The notes beneath the pieces are model-generated. The model did not search any database. It saw nothing but the letters and a program-made list of their open reading frames with translations, and was not told where the DNA came from. Shown here in pieces: positions 42,313-52,953 of a stretch of 64,000 nt of DNA. Position numbers and translations under genes: made by a program. The DNA comes from Phymatolithon calcareum (Eukaryota; Rhodophyta; Florideophyceae; Hapalidiales), in assembly GCA_977006965.1 (NCBI GenBank), contig OZ345354.1, forward strand, positions 868,001-932,000, given 5' to 3'. Each line of letters starts with the position of its first letter. The first letter of the stretch is position 1.

Positions 42313-44139
42313 TCACTGAACCCCAAATTGTGGATGGATAGGTTGTGGCTTGTTGCTGTTCAGCTGACAACGATTCACAGCATTCACATACGCTTGAGCT
42401 GATGCCACCACCACGTCCGTGTTCGCAGAAGTACCCGTATACTGTCGTCCAGACATGTTATCCTTCACTCGAACAAGAACTTCCCCCAGGGCATCAATCC
42501 CCTTCGTTACAGAATTCACTTGATACTCAATCAGTGTCACGTTCGAAATATCGTCAATGTACCCATTAATCGCTTGAAATGCTGCATCCACAGGACCCGT
42601 TCCCGTAGCTGTCACAGTCTGCTCGGCTTCACTGTCCGCCATTTTCAGAGTTACTGTTGCAGTTGGGATACAATAGTTACCGCATTGAACTTGAATTCGT
42701 TGCAGCTGTACTGTCTCTTCCACGGATCGAAACTCGTTGGTAATCAGAGACTCGATATCCCATGCAGAAACTTCTTTCTTCTTGTCCGCCAGCTCCTTGA
42801 ATTGGAGGAATGCTCGATCCACATCTTCCCCTTCCAGGTCGTATCCCATTTCCTCCAGACGTGCACGAAACGCATGTCGTCCGGAATGCTTCCCAAGAAC
42901 AATCAAGTTATCCGACAGTCCGATCGATTGCGCATCCATAATTTCGTAAGTTTGGCGATGCTTCAGCACTCCGTCTTGATGAATTCCGCTCTCATGCGCA
43001 AACGCATTGGCACCCACAATAGCCTTGTTCGGTTGTACAACCATTCCGGTAAGATTTGAAACCAGACGGGACGTTTGATAAATATCACTGTGGTGGATGT
43101 TGGTGATTGCTGCATCGGGATTATTTGTACGACCAAGCTTGTGGTTGTAAAAAGCACGTCGAACATGTAGTGCCATTGCCACTTCCTCAAGAGATGCATT
43201 TCCAGCTCGTTCGCCAATTCCATTGATTGTCACTTCTGTCTGACGAGCTCCAGACTCAATGGCACTTAGAAAGTTTGCTACGGCCATACCAAGATCGTCA
43301 TGACCGTGTACGGAAATGATGACGTTCTCCACGCCATGTACATTATTACGAATGTGACGAATGAGGTGTCCAAATTCTCCCGGTGTGGTGTAGCCAACGG
43401 TATCGGGGACATTAATTGTAGTTGCGCCTGCGGCAATGGCGGTAGAGAAGACTTCACAGAGAAAATCGGAATCGGAGCGAACGGCATCATAGGCGGAGAA
43501 TTCAATATCCTCACACATGCTTTTCGCATAGGAAACCATGGTCTTGACGATGTTAATAACATCCTGTCTGGACTTTCGTAGCAATTGCTCTATGAGGTAA
43601 TCGGATGTTGCGATGAACGTGTGAATTCGTGGAAAAGCAGCATGCTTTACTGCTTCATAGCAGCGAGCAATATCTTTCTCCAGTGCAGGAGCAATAGCGC
43701 AGATAATAGGCGGATTCGCTCTGTTTCCCACGACTTTTGAGATGTCTTCGACTGCGCGAAAATCAGCTTTCGAGGCCGTAGGAGAGCCTGCTTCGATGAC
43801 ATCTACTCCAAGTTTTGCAAGCTGTTTGGCTATTACCATTTTCTCACCAAGTGTGAGGGTAGCACCAGGGCCACCATCGCGAAGAGTCGTGTCGAAGATG
43901 CGTACTCGGTCAGGGTCCCGATTGGTGGCGAAGTCATGCCTCGTGGGCTTCACTCGAACCAAATTGTCTACTTCTGATGACTCAGTGATTATGTCGTTAA
44001 CGGCGACCGTGGAGGGATACATAGGTGAGGGCGTGACATGCCGCGATTTCAATGATACACGATTGCTGAGAGCCGTGCCGAGAATGGACTTGTAGGTGTG
44101 GATTGGAATCGACGAGGTGAATGCAGTCACACTTATCAT
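42313..44139 (-). CDS. 2-isopropylmalate synthase paralogue with degraded active site
   Basis: 608 aa, frame intact, plastid-type N-terminus. Compared with the neighbour at 44654-46489, the N-terminal catalytic half has lost hallmark residues of the LeuA family. RDGEQSPG is RDGGPG (6-bp deletion); EAGFP is EAGSP; the GLAR motif is [13 protein letters not shown] is SDYLIEQLL; and the proposed general-base Glu in FSAED is Tyr217. By contrast HGHDDLG and everything after [16 protein letters not shown], including the C-terminal leucine-sensing domain, is nearly identical to the neighbour. The divergence is therefore concentrated where catalysis happens. Likely inactive as an enzyme on its own; because LeuA-type enzymes dimerise, it could act as a regulatory partner, but it could also be an early pseudogene. 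Stop codon TGA. Confidence 0.9.
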   Translation of the reverse strand: MISVTAFTSSIPIHTYKSILGTALSNRVSLKSRHVTPSPMYPSTVAVNDIITESSEVDNLVRVKPTRHDFATNRDPDRVRIFDTTLRDGGPGATLTLGEKMVIAKQLAKLGVDVIEAGSPTASKADFRAVEDISKVVGNRANPPIICAIAPALEKDIARCYEAVKHAAFPRIHTFIATSDYLIEQLLRKSRQDVINIVKTMVSYAKSMCEDIEFSAYDAVRSDSDFLCEVFSTAIAAGATTINVPDTVGYTTPGEFGHLIRHIRNNVHGVENVIISVHGHDDLGMAVANFLSAIESGARQTEVTINGIGERAGNASLEEVAMALHVRRAFYNHKLGRTNNPDAAITNIHHSDIYQTSRLVSNLTGMVVQPNKAIVGANAFAHESGIHQDGVLKHRQTYEIMDAQSIGLSDNLIVLGKHSGRHAFRARLEEMGYDLEGEDVDRAFLQFKELADKKKEVSAWDIESLITNEFRSVEETVQLQRIQVQCGNYCIPTATVTLKMADSEAEQTVTATGTGPVDAAFQAINGYIDDISNVTLIEYQVNSVTKGIDALGEVLVRVKDNMSGRQYTGTSANTDVVVASAQAYVNAVNRCQLNSNKPQPIHPQFGVQ

Positions 44140-44653
44140 GATATGGATTACCGGAAAAGTAAGCCTTAAAGAAGCAAGCTCGGAAGATTGTTACCCGTTT
44201 CTGATGCAAGCAGATTTCTTGTGCTAGCGATTCTGCACCAGTCTGTCAAACCAAGATGTATCACTGGTCGCTTCGATTAATTAGGGAAAGGTTTTTTATG
44301 ACACAATGTCATGCTCGTGCGCTGGCCGCACAAGGACCCCGAAGACGGAGGGAGACTGGCCGGTCAGGTGCAGCAGAATCGGTGAATTTCCTGGCTGGCA
44401 AACTCGTGGTATGGCTTTTATCAGTAAAGCTCACAATAAAGGAGCGTCTCCCAGACAACGTATTTTCACAGCTGTAGTAATTGGTAGTGCCGTACCAATG
44501 CGCTACAGTTCAAGTTCATCTTGAGCGAACGAAAGGGAAATTTGGACTACAACGGGACCCCTTCCACAGTAGTTCTAACGAATTATTAGAGGTGATTCCT
44601 ATCTATATTTGAACAACCAAATCGGCAGGAACATAAAGACAATTTCGTGCCCA
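44140..44653. other. Spacer between tandem isopropylmalate synthase genes
   Basis: 514 bp. It holds the promoter of the downstream copy and the 3' UTR of the upstream copy. It is not similar to the equivalent flank at 41.9-42.3 kb. Confidence 0.5.
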
Positions 44654-46489
44654 TTATTGAACCCCAAATTGTGGATGGATAGGTTGTGGCTTGTTGCTGT
44701 TCAGCTGACAACGATTCACAGCATTCACATACGCTTGAGCTGATGCCACCACCACGTCCGTGTTCGCAGAAGTACCCGTATACTGTCGTCCAGACATGTT
44801 ATCCTGCACTCGAACAAGAACTTCCCCCAGGGCATCAATCCCCTTCGTTACAGAATTCACTTGATACTCAATCAGTGTCACGTTCGAAATATCATCGATG
44901 TACCCATTAATTGCTTGAAATGCTGCATCCACAGGACCCGTTCCCGTAGCTGTCACAGTCTGCTCGGCTTCACTGTCCGCCATTTTCAGAGTTACTGTTG
45001 CAGTTGGGATACAATAGTTACCGCATTGAACTTGAATTCGTTGCAGCTGTACTGTCTCTTCCACGGATCGAAACTCGTTGGTAATCAGAGACTCGATATC
45101 CCATGCAGAAACTTCTTTCTTCTTGTCCGCCAGCTCCTTGAATTGGAGGAATGCTCGATCCACATCTTCCCCTTCCAGGTCGTATCCCATTTCCTCCAGA
45201 CGTGCACGAAACGCATGTCGTCCGGAATGCTTCCCAAGAACAATCAAGTTATCCGACAGTCCGATCGATTGCGCATCCATAATTTCGTAAGTTTGGCGAT
45301 GCTTCAGCACTCCGTCTTGATGAATTCCGCTCTCATGCGCAAACGCATTGGCACCCACAATAGCCTTGTTCGGTTGTACAACCATTCCGGTAAGATTTGA
45401 AACCAGACGGGATGTTTGATAAATGTCACTGTGGTGGATGTTGGTGATCGCTGCATCGGGATTATTTGTACGACCAAGCTTGTGGTTGTAAAAAGCACGT
45501 CGAACATGTAGTGCCATTGCCACTTCCTCAAGAGATGCATTTCCAGCTCGTTCGCCAATTCCATTGATTGTCACTTCTGTCTGACGAGCTCCGGACTCAA
45601 TGGCACTTAGAAAGTTTGCTACGGCCATACCAAGATCGTCATGACCGTGTACGGAAATGATGACGTTCTCCACGCCATGTACATTATTACGAATGTGACG
45701 AATGAGGTGTCCAAATTCTCCCGGTGTGGTGTAGCCAACGGTATCGGGGACATTAATTGTAGTTGCGCCTGCGGCAATGGCGGTAGAGAAGATTTCACAG
45801 AGAAAATCGGGATCTGAGCGGAGAGCATCTTCCGCAGAGAATTCAATATCCTCACACATGCTTTTCGCATAGGAAACCATGGTTTTGACAATATCCAGAA
45901 TTTCTTCCCTGGATTTTCGCAGTTTGTACTCCATATGGACATCCGAAGTGGCGATGAAGGTGTGAATTCGCGGAAAAGCAGCATGCTTTACTGCTTCATA
46001 GCAGCGAGCAATATCTTTCTCCAGCGCCCTCGCAAGACCACAGATAATGGGCGGATTCGCTCTGTTTCCCACTACTTTTGCAATATCTTCGACCGCGCGA
46101 AAATCGCCTTCCGATGCGATAGGGAAGCCTGCTTCAATAATATCGACGCCAAGCTTCGCGAGCTGTTTTGCAATAACCATTTTTTCATCAGGCGTGAGGG
46201 TGGCACCAGGGCTCTGCTCACCATCGCGAAGGGTCGTGTCGAAGATGCGTACTCGGTCAGGGTCACGACCGGTGGCGAGGTCGTGCTTCGTGGGCTGTAC
46301 TCTTACCACGTTGTTGGTTTGTGTTGGTTCAGTGATCGTGGTGTTGACAGCGACCATGGCGGGACAGACAATGGGGCACATAACACGACGTGGTTTCAGC
46401 GGCGATTGAACACTGAGAACATTGATCAGAAACGGTTTGCCAGCCGCGATGGTAACAGCCGAGGTAAACGCAGTCAGGCCTGACATCAT
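44654..46489 (-). CDS. LEUA: 2-isopropylmalate synthase, plastid-targeted
   Basis: 611 aa. It condenses acetyl-CoA with 2-oxoisovalerate, the first committed step of leucine synthesis. The HMGL-like TIM barrel has [17 protein letters not shown] (residues 83-99), EAGFP, GLAR (151-154), SDVHMEYKL (182-190), FSAEDA with Glu220, [11 protein letters not shown] and the metal-binding HGHDDLG (281-287), then GIGERAGN. The C-terminal part (from about residue 440) is the LeuA dimer/allosteric domain that senses leucine. Residues 1-70 form a likely plastid transit peptide. All expected motifs are present, so this is taken as the working enzyme of the pair. Stop codon TAA. Tandem with the degraded copy, same strand, 514 bp apart. 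Confidence 0.96.
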   Translation of the reverse strand: MMSGLTAFTSAVTIAAGKPFLINVLSVQSPLKPRRVMCPIVCPAMVAVNTTITEPTQTNNVVRVQPTKHDLATGRDPDRVRIFDTTLRDGEQSPGATLTPDEKMVIAKQLAKLGVDIIEAGFPIASEGDFRAVEDIAKVVGNRANPPIICGLARALEKDIARCYEAVKHAAFPRIHTFIATSDVHMEYKLRKSREEILDIVKTMVSYAKSMCEDIEFSAEDALRSDPDFLCEIFSTAIAAGATTINVPDTVGYTTPGEFGHLIRHIRNNVHGVENVIISVHGHDDLGMAVANFLSAIESGARQTEVTINGIGERAGNASLEEVAMALHVRRAFYNHKLGRTNNPDAAITNIHHSDIYQTSRLVSNLTGMVVQPNKAIVGANAFAHESGIHQDGVLKHRQTYEIMDAQSIGLSDNLIVLGKHSGRHAFRARLEEMGYDLEGEDVDRAFLQFKELADKKKEVSAWDIESLITNEFRSVEETVQLQRIQVQCGNYCIPTATVTLKMADSEAEQTVTATGTGPVDAAFQAINGYIDDISNVTLIEYQVNSVTKGIDALGEVLVRVQDNMSGRQYTGTSANTDVVVASAQAYVNAVNRCQLNSNKPQPIHPQFGVQ

Positions 46490-46550
46490 GAGGGAGATTT
46501 CGTGAAGAATAAAAACGTGATTAAATCAAACGTAGAATGAATGGCAGGTT

Positions 46551-46844
46551 TCAGACTGCTACTGGCGGACTTCTCTTCTCGGGATATCCGGCTCGCACTG
46601 ATAAGAGTGGAAACGAACGCGACACTGTTGACCAAGATCTTCTTGCAGGAAATGAGCAGCAGCTTCTGTTTTTTGCAATGATTTTATGATACATCCTTTC
46701 CATGCGCTGGCCAGATCGATGTCGAGCGAGGTCGAGCATATTGGCAGTGGAGCGAAAATCTTCCACGGATTTCCCGGACGGCTTCGCTTCCACGTAGATC
46801 CGTTCATCATAACAACGAAGTGAAACTCTCATTCTGTAATGCAT
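46551..46844 (-). CDS. Small hypothetical protein
   Basis: 97-aa frame from an ATG (MHYRMRVSLRCYDERIYVEAKPSGKSVEDF...). The first ~60 residues look protein-like; the rest is Ser/Arg-rich. An overlapping frame (46559-46810) is equally open, so coding status is uncertain. It lies just upstream of the isopropylmalate synthase start and could be part of its leader. No family recognised. Confidence 0.25.
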   Translation of the reverse strand: MHYRMRVSLRCYDERIYVEAKPSGKSVEDFRSTANMLDLARHRSGQRMERMYHKIIAKNRSCCSFPARRSWSTVSRSFPLLSVRAGYPEKRSPPVAV

Positions 46845-47187
46845 TGTTGCAGCAAATTTTGTTCCCGCCAAATTGGCTTTGCTCTAACTTGATGTCAACC
46901 TGAATCTTATTTTATGGTTGTTTTCTGATGAGTACAGTGCACTAACATATCATGCATTAAAAGCTGGGGAGTACGATTCCTCAACCGAAAGTGCCAAGGG
47001 GCCCCAACAATTCTGACGCAAAATTCTGCATTTCGGCCTCTTTTCTGAGTATCGTGACCAATCGGATCAAGTAGGGTTGAATCCACTGGGAGTTTCCAAC
47101 TTTTTCTACAATCTCGTCATCACACCCTGCGATAGATTAGCCTCCATCTCTATCTTTTCGGTTCAGTTGAAGGGCTTTTCTCAAAGC

Positions 47188-50100
47188 ATGGCGCGCACTC
47201 GGAAGGCAGCAGCGAACACTAAAACTGCAACTGCTGGAAAATCCCCTGGTCTGGGCCCATCGTCGCCGCGCCGCCAGCGCCGCGCTGCGATTCGAACATC
47301 AAGCAAGGCTGCCACACTTACCCAACGCCGCTCTCATTTTGAGCGCGTTGTCCATCAGCATATATTGCAACGACGCGCGCATCCCTCCAGGGAACGATGG
47401 AAGTTCGACAACACTGTCGTGGACATCAACCAAATTTGCCTGCTTCCGGCTTATGCAGAAGGACTATTGAATGACGAGGAAACAGCACCGCATGCGTTAT
47501 ATGGCATGCTCCAACAGCTGCGGACAGTTCCGAACGAGTCTGAGTCGTCGGATGAGGATATTGAAGTTGACGAAGTTCAACTGGCAGAGAGCCAACCCGC
47601 GAATAATGGAAGTGAAGTAGTTCCAGATCTCCCCGACCTTCCCGGTCTAGCGCATGTCATGGCAAACGAAAATTTCATCTCGCACGACTCAGATGAAATT
47701 CGACTCTTCGCTGCATGCATTCTAGCAGAGATTCTCAGAATATCTGCTCCGAATCCTCCACTTTCCGACAACAAACTGAAAGCGCTTTGCACGTTGTTTA
47801 TCGACGAACTCTCCATCATTGCGTATGTGCAAGACCATCTCGCAAGATTTCGATTTGCTCTGCTGGAACAGCTGGCCACGGTCAAGACGTTTGCAATATT
47901 CGCTGATGAAGTTAATGTCGTCGCTGATATTTTCGCATGCTTTTATGCCTCAACGCGACCACATCAGCCGGCCAAGTATAAGGAACATCTGGGTTATATC
48001 CTCAGTACGTTGCTTGAAGAGGTTCCAGAAATAGAGCAACCTTTGCTTGACGCTCTTCTCGCTCCACTTACCCGAAGCGAATTTCCTGCGACCGAATTTG
48101 GCGACACTGCGTTGAAGACGTTTTCATCGTACTCTGCATCGGCTGCAGCGCTGGCAGAGTATGTGCTCGTTCACTCGAAGAATTTAGTGCAAGTGCCATT
48201 ATGCAATTTCTTTAACGCGGCCCTGCATCAGCTTTCAAAGGGAAGAATACGGCAGAGCGCGTCAAGTCCAAGACGACGAAAACCGCAGAAGAATTCAGAT
48301 GTCGATACTGAATTAGATGTGGATTCCGAATTGATGGAGGACATTGAGAATCTTGTTGTATCCGTGAATCGCATTGCTCCAGACATTCTTATTTATGTGA
48401 TTCCCAGCTTGGAAGACCGTCTGGGGTCTAAAGAAACTGTGGTCCGGCGCAACATTACCCATCTTCTTGGAAAGCTGTTCATGTCGTCTTCGGAAACAAT
48501 TGATGCGTATCCATCTCTGTTCTCAGAGTTCTTGCGCAGAGCACGTGACCGCAACGAAAAAGTGCGCGAAGAAGTCTGTTCAACAATCGGTCCATTGCTG
48601 GTCTCCAACCCGCGACATCGCGCTATTCTCGACAAGCGCCTTCAAGACCGTGTGATGGACCCAGATGAGAAGGTGCGCCGCACACTCGCAGTCACTATTG
48701 GTCGCACAGGATCTTTTGCAAGTTCTGACTTGATCGAGGCAATTGCAACTCGCATACGGGACAAAAAGGCATCGGTTCGACATGAGACATTTCGACAACT
48801 CTCTGCACTCTACCGCTCGGAATTAAAGCAAGTCCCCTGTGGAAATGAAAACAAGAATCCGTCGGCAAGTGATGAATTATCCAGAACAAAGCGAATTGGC
48901 GAGTTCGCTGAACATATTGACGCGACGGATACGTTTATGGAAGGAGAAGATGGTAACTTGAAGTCAGAAACCGCGGGTGTTGGAGAAGCTGGCATTCCGC
49001 AATGGATGTCTCGACTGCCAAATATATTCATGTTCGCGCACCAGTCCTTGAAATATACGGACGATACAACACTTTTAAATGACATTGAAAAGACCGTTTT
49101 CGAGCAGCTGTATTCATGGGACTCTTTTTCAGAAGAGGATAACGATTTAAGGATCAGAAAGTTTGCGGCATTTGTCGGAAGTTTGGAAAGCAAATGGCTT
49201 GTCTACTTCAGCCGTTTGATTTCCGTCCGGACGAGAATAGCCGCCACCTTGAGAAGAATATGTGCCATCAGGTTGAATGGAAAAACTTCAGAAGATGAAG
49301 AACTTTCTGAATCAATCACCGCACAGAAGCGATCTGACGGGGAATTAACCAGCCCAGTTCTCGAGAAGAAGAAAACATTTTCCAAGCGGGGAGCAGCAGT
49401 TCCTGGTGGGACTCCACAACAAAAACAGTCCCCCCAAACCTTACAGCATCAATTCAATCGTGAGCTTCGACAAGCTTCTGACCGGCTTGCCCTTCTTCTT
49501 GGGCCGAAGAAATTCCGAAACGAGGACATTTCGGAATTGTGCTGGAAATTGTGCAATTTTGCGGATCGCAGGTTCTACGATCAACTGAATGTTGCTCTTA
49601 GCTTAACGTGTTCGACCGATGTTGCTCTTGCAGCTGGCCCAGACGCAGTCTCTCGACTCTCGTCGAAGTCTTTGCTTGGAGAATTTGTTCGCACAATTGT
49701 TCTTCCAGCCGCTCGCGCCAATATATTCTCGGCGCAGCATATCAAGGCTGCATATAGCATCGTGTCCCTCTGTTACACTTATTTGAATGCGCAAGCTCCT
49801 CAGGACTTCAAGTCGCGAGATGTATCAAAGGATGGATTGTCGTGGAGCTCCTTCGTGAAGGACAACGATGTATTCTCTGGGCTTCTGCGTTATATCGAAT
49901 TATCCAGTTTGCACGTACCTGAAGTGTATGCAAAGCTCACTTCTTTGCCGTCAGAACTAATTCGCAAGACAACTCACAAGTCATTGTATGGGTCTCAAAT
50001 CTTGCTCTGTGGGTTGAAGGTCACTTCTCGAGTGAACTGCTCACTTATTGGGCGAAAAGAACGAGATCTACTCGTCGACCAATTGCATTCGATAATGACG

Positions 50101-52227
50101 GCGCCGGTGGAACAAGACGCTCAGATATGTTCTGTGTTGGCCAAGTGGGCTGCTCGAGCATTAATCCAGGTGTGCAGGGAACTCCATTCGTCCAATGAAG
50201 TTTGGAACACCACCCGCTCCCTATTGACAGAGCAACTCGAGTTCAGTCGGAAAAATCCAATGGAGCTGGTAGGTCCAGTGACTGCACTAGGGCAACTTGC
50301 AAAGCATGCAGGGCAAGTTTTCAAAGTATGTTCTTTGGAGGCTTTCGACTTTTCCCGTGCTCTAATAGCTGGGTCATACAATTCCAAGATCTGTGATTTG
50401 TTGCAAACAAGGGCTGAATCTACCAAAGCTGGTGCCCATAGCATAGAATCTTTGTTTCACAGTTTCTGGCAATCATCGTTCCCTCCATCATGCGCGGGAT
50501 GTCATCTTGCAAGTACGGACTTCATTGCGGATGTATATGTGTCGAGTCTGGCTGAATTGTCTCGTCGAGCCATAAAACTCATGGTTTATGCCATCCACGC
50601 CGTTGATGCAGACAAGGAAGATGTCGGCAGTCTTATCAGTGTGCTGGTTCAAGCTTTGATGGGAAAAGATGGAGACATTTTCGAATTTCATTCGAATTTG
50701 AAGGCAAAGAGCACTGCTGTCGGGAATGGCAATGGGGATTCTATGTTTGAATCTGAAAGTAAGGCAGACAGCAAGGGCGATGAAGCTATGGAAAGCCCGA
50801 GCGATCATCCGGCAGCTAGTTCTGCGTGCAGTAGTATTCGCCTTGCAGCGAGTTGCGGGATTGTGTATATGGCGAGAAGCCCTCGTCATTTCCGCCATGT
50901 GAAGCCGGATGATATTCTTTGCGCAATGATGTGTGCCCAAGATGCGGAGCCAGAAGTGCGTATTTCTTTCGCTCGAAATTTGCATCGTTATGTGCTGCGC
51001 AAGGGACTCCCTTTCCGGTGGATTGCATCTCTTTCATTGATGGCCGTTGATCCAGATAAGGCAAATCTGACTGAAGTGCGCATTTTGCTGACGAATGCTC
51101 TTCGAGAGAAGCGAGACCGGATTTCAAAGACCCACTCCCAATCCAGTTCAATTCGCAAACTTTTGCCAGAAGCTACTGTGCCTGTACTGATATGGGCATT
51201 GGCTAATCATCCGGACGCAGACAGTGATGCTGAGAAGGGATACCCGGATGCCGAACAATGCATGGATTTCTTGCTGGACCGTCTTCTGGAATCGAACGAA
51301 TATGCAGCTGTCATTCACGAATATCTCGAGGCCCTTTTAACTGTCTGGGACAGATCTGAAACAGGTGATGAACCAGGTCCAAAAACGGAAAAAATTCGCA
51401 TTCTCGCCCGAATATGTACTGTTCTTCTCAAGAAAAAACAAGCTGGTAAGAAATGGAACCTTCTTGAACATCCAGGCCGCGTGGATTTACAAGGAGACCT
51501 TTTCCGAAAGGAATCCATCCATGCGGACAACTCAGCTGCTCCTCCCTCCTCGCTTCTTGATGTGGCAAGAATGTATGATGCCGACACGCGGAGCAATGAC
51601 GGAAGAATCAAGGCTGCAGTGCATCCAAAAGCGGAAACATCTGCTATAATTGCAACGCCACAAAGTACCGTGCGAACTCCACGAATAGTGCGTGGATTAG
51701 ATGAATCTCCAAGGCGGTCAGAAAAAGCAACACCAACGTCTTCACGCAAAGGATATCCTGCAATTTCTCCCAAAGGATCTGCTTCCCGAAGGCGTTCTTC
51801 CAGAAAAGCGGCGCAAGAAGAAAAACCGAAACCGCCTTCTACACCCGCTCGAACCGTGGAACCGCTCTTCACTCCACCGAAATCTTCGTCAAGCAAAAGT
51901 TCATCTCAACGAAAGCGGCTGTACAGTGAATCAAATCAGGAACCAAATGTGAACAGCAGTTCGGATTCCAGTGCGTCTAAGAGACTCAAGCAGCATCCGT
52001 CATCCACATTGCCGGAGGATGCACCCATGCTAGCTGGAGAAGAGAAAAAAGAAAGGCCGAGCAGTGGTGACCTCTCCACCAAACTTGGGAGTTGCAGCAC
52101 TCCACCGAGTGCGCCTCCCGTCGAGGCCGAGAAACTAACTACAACGAAAACAAGACCAGGCATAGTTGTGAAGCCAAGAGCACAACAGCCCATAATTCGA
52201 AGAAGTGCTCGACTGCGAAGGCCATAG
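47188..52227 (+). CDS. PDS5: PDS5-type cohesin-associated HEAT-repeat protein
   Basis: 1679 aa in one uninterrupted exon. PDS5 binds cohesin and controls sister-chromatid cohesion and its release. The N-terminal third aligns in type with PDS5: HDSDEIRLFAACILAEILRISAPNPPLSDNKLKALCTLFIDEL (family: 'H--kdVRl--a-cladilRi-aPeaPy'), RFALLEQLATVKTFAIFAD, VPLCNFFNAAL, HLLGKLFMSSSETI and RDRNEKVREEVC...DPDEKVRRTLAVTIG...RDKKASVRHETFRQLSALY, which are successive HEAT repeats. The middle is diverged; the C-terminal ~250 residues are Ser/Lys/Pro-rich with SPRR/SARLRR-like basic patches, a possible DNA-binding tail, also typical of the family. The start is ATG 47188 (MARTRKAAANTK); the open frame before it begins at TTG. 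Confidence 0.85.
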   Translation: MARTRKAAANTKTATAGKSPGLGPSSPRRQRRAAIRTSSKAATLTQRRSHFERVVHQHILQRRAHPSRERWKFDNTVVDINQICLLPAYAEGLLNDEETAPHALYGMLQQLRTVPNESESSDEDIEVDEVQLAESQPANNGSEVVPDLPDLPGLAHVMANENFISHDSDEIRLFAACILAEILRISAPNPPLSDNKLKALCTLFIDELSIIAYVQDHLARFRFALLEQLATVKTFAIFADEVNVVADIFACFYASTRPHQPAKYKEHLGYILSTLLEEVPEIEQPLLDALLAPLTRSEFPATEFGDTALKTFSSYSASAAALAEYVLVHSKNLVQVPLCNFFNAALHQLSKGRIRQSASSPRRRKPQKNSDVDTELDVDSELMEDIENLVVSVNRIAPDILIYVIPSLEDRLGSKETVVRRNITHLLGKLFMSSSETIDAYPSLFSEFLRRARDRNEKVREEVCSTIGPLLVSNPRHRAILDKRLQDRVMDPDEKVRRTLAVTIGRTGSFASSDLIEAIATRIRDKKASVRHETFRQLSALYRSELKQVPCGNENKNPSASDELSRTKRIGEFAEHIDATDTFMEGEDGNLKSETAGVGEAGIPQWMSRLPNIFMFAHQSLKYTDDTTLLNDIEKTVFEQLYSWDSFSEEDNDLRIRKFAAFVGSLESKWLVYFSRLISVRTRIAATLRRICAIRLNGKTSEDEELSESITAQKRSDGELTSPVLEKKKTFSKRGAAVPGGTPQQKQSPQTLQHQFNRELRQASDRLALLLGPKKFRNEDISELCWKLCNFADRRFYDQLNVALSLTCSTDVALAAGPDAVSRLSSKSLLGEFVRTIVLPAARANIFSAQHIKAAYSIVSLCYTYLNAQAPQDFKSRDVSKDGLSWSSFVKDNDVFSGLLRYIELSSLHVPEVYAKLTSLPSELIRKTTHKSLYGSQILLCGLKVTSRVNCSLIGRKERDLLVDQLHSIMTAPVEQDAQICSVLAKWAARALIQVCRELHSSNEVWNTTRSLLTEQLEFSRKNPMELVGPVTALGQLAKHAGQVFKVCSLEAFDFSRALIAGSYNSKICDLLQTRAESTKAGAHSIESLFHSFWQSSFPPSCAGCHLASTDFIADVYVSSLAELSRRAIKLMVYAIHAVDADKEDVGSLISVLVQALMGKDGDIFEFHSNLKAKSTAVGNGNGDSMFESESKADSKGDEAMESPSDHPAASSACSSIRLAASCGIVYMARSPRHFRHVKPDDILCAMMCAQDAEPEVRISFARNLHRYVLRKGLPFRWIASLSLMAVDPDKANLTEVRILLTNALREKRDRISKTHSQSSSIRKLLPEATVPVLIWALANHPDADSDAEKGYPDAEQCMDFLLDRLLESNEYAAVIHEYLEALLTVWDRSETGDEPGPKTEKIRILARICTVLLKKKQAGKKWNLLEHPGRVDLQGDLFRKESIHADNSAAPPSSLLDVARMYDADTRSNDGRIKAAVHPKAETSAIIATPQSTVRTPRIVRGLDESPRRSEKATPTSSRKGYPAISPKGSASRRRSSRKAAQEEKPKPPSTPARTVEPLFTPPKSSSSKSSSQRKRLYSESNQEPNVNSSSDSSASKRLKQHPSSTLPEDAPMLAGEEKKERPSSGDLSTKLGSCSTPPSAPPVEAEKLTTTKTRPGIVVKPRAQQPIIRRSARLRRP

Positions 52228-52953
52228 GAACGCTATGTGAAAAGTATAATAGAGTTAAGCCTTACTAACGCTTATAAAGCTCAGCATTGTATATTATTGT
52301 GCATTCATTGCATCCACTATTACGTGCAGCAGTAGAACTTGCAGCATCGTGCCGGCGCCAGTCCCGAGGTGACCGATTTCATCAACTGTAATCTATCGAA
52401 GTGCAATGAAGCCATTCTTCAAGCTTTAAGTAAGGGACTTCTTTAAATACCACTAGTGTAGTTGCAAAAACGAAGACCTGTCAGAGATACGCCACATTCC
52501 CCTGCACCTCCAGTGCTGGGCGACCTGAGATCCATTTCTTTCATGCTCCATTTGGAAAAGGTTGGAGTTAAAGCTGTTATTCGGTCGAATTACAACATTT
52601 TGAGCAACATGATGCGCAGAGGGACCATGCTGTTGCGCACAGCGTCCATTTTCCAATCGTGCCTTGGATAAGTCTTTCAGGAATATGAACATATTAGGCA
52701 AAGCACGCCGCTGGACGGTCACAGTTCGTGCTACCATTGAGAGGAATGAGGTTGTACGACTTTCAGTACCGTGAAAAACAGTTGCGTTGTCAAGGAAATC
52801 ACGACAAACAATACACTTTAGCCCCGTAGACTCTCACGGAAGGTTGCTAAAAATATTCATAGTGAGTAGCGCAAACTCTACATCCAAACAGTTGTTATAG
52901 CAAATTAGATGAGCGTCCTATCGACCACTACGACGTTCTTCAAATCTCAATCA
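52228..52953. other. Convergent intergenic spacer
   Basis: 3' ends of PDS5 (+) and ArfGAP (-). No gene or repeat supported. Confidence 0.5.
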
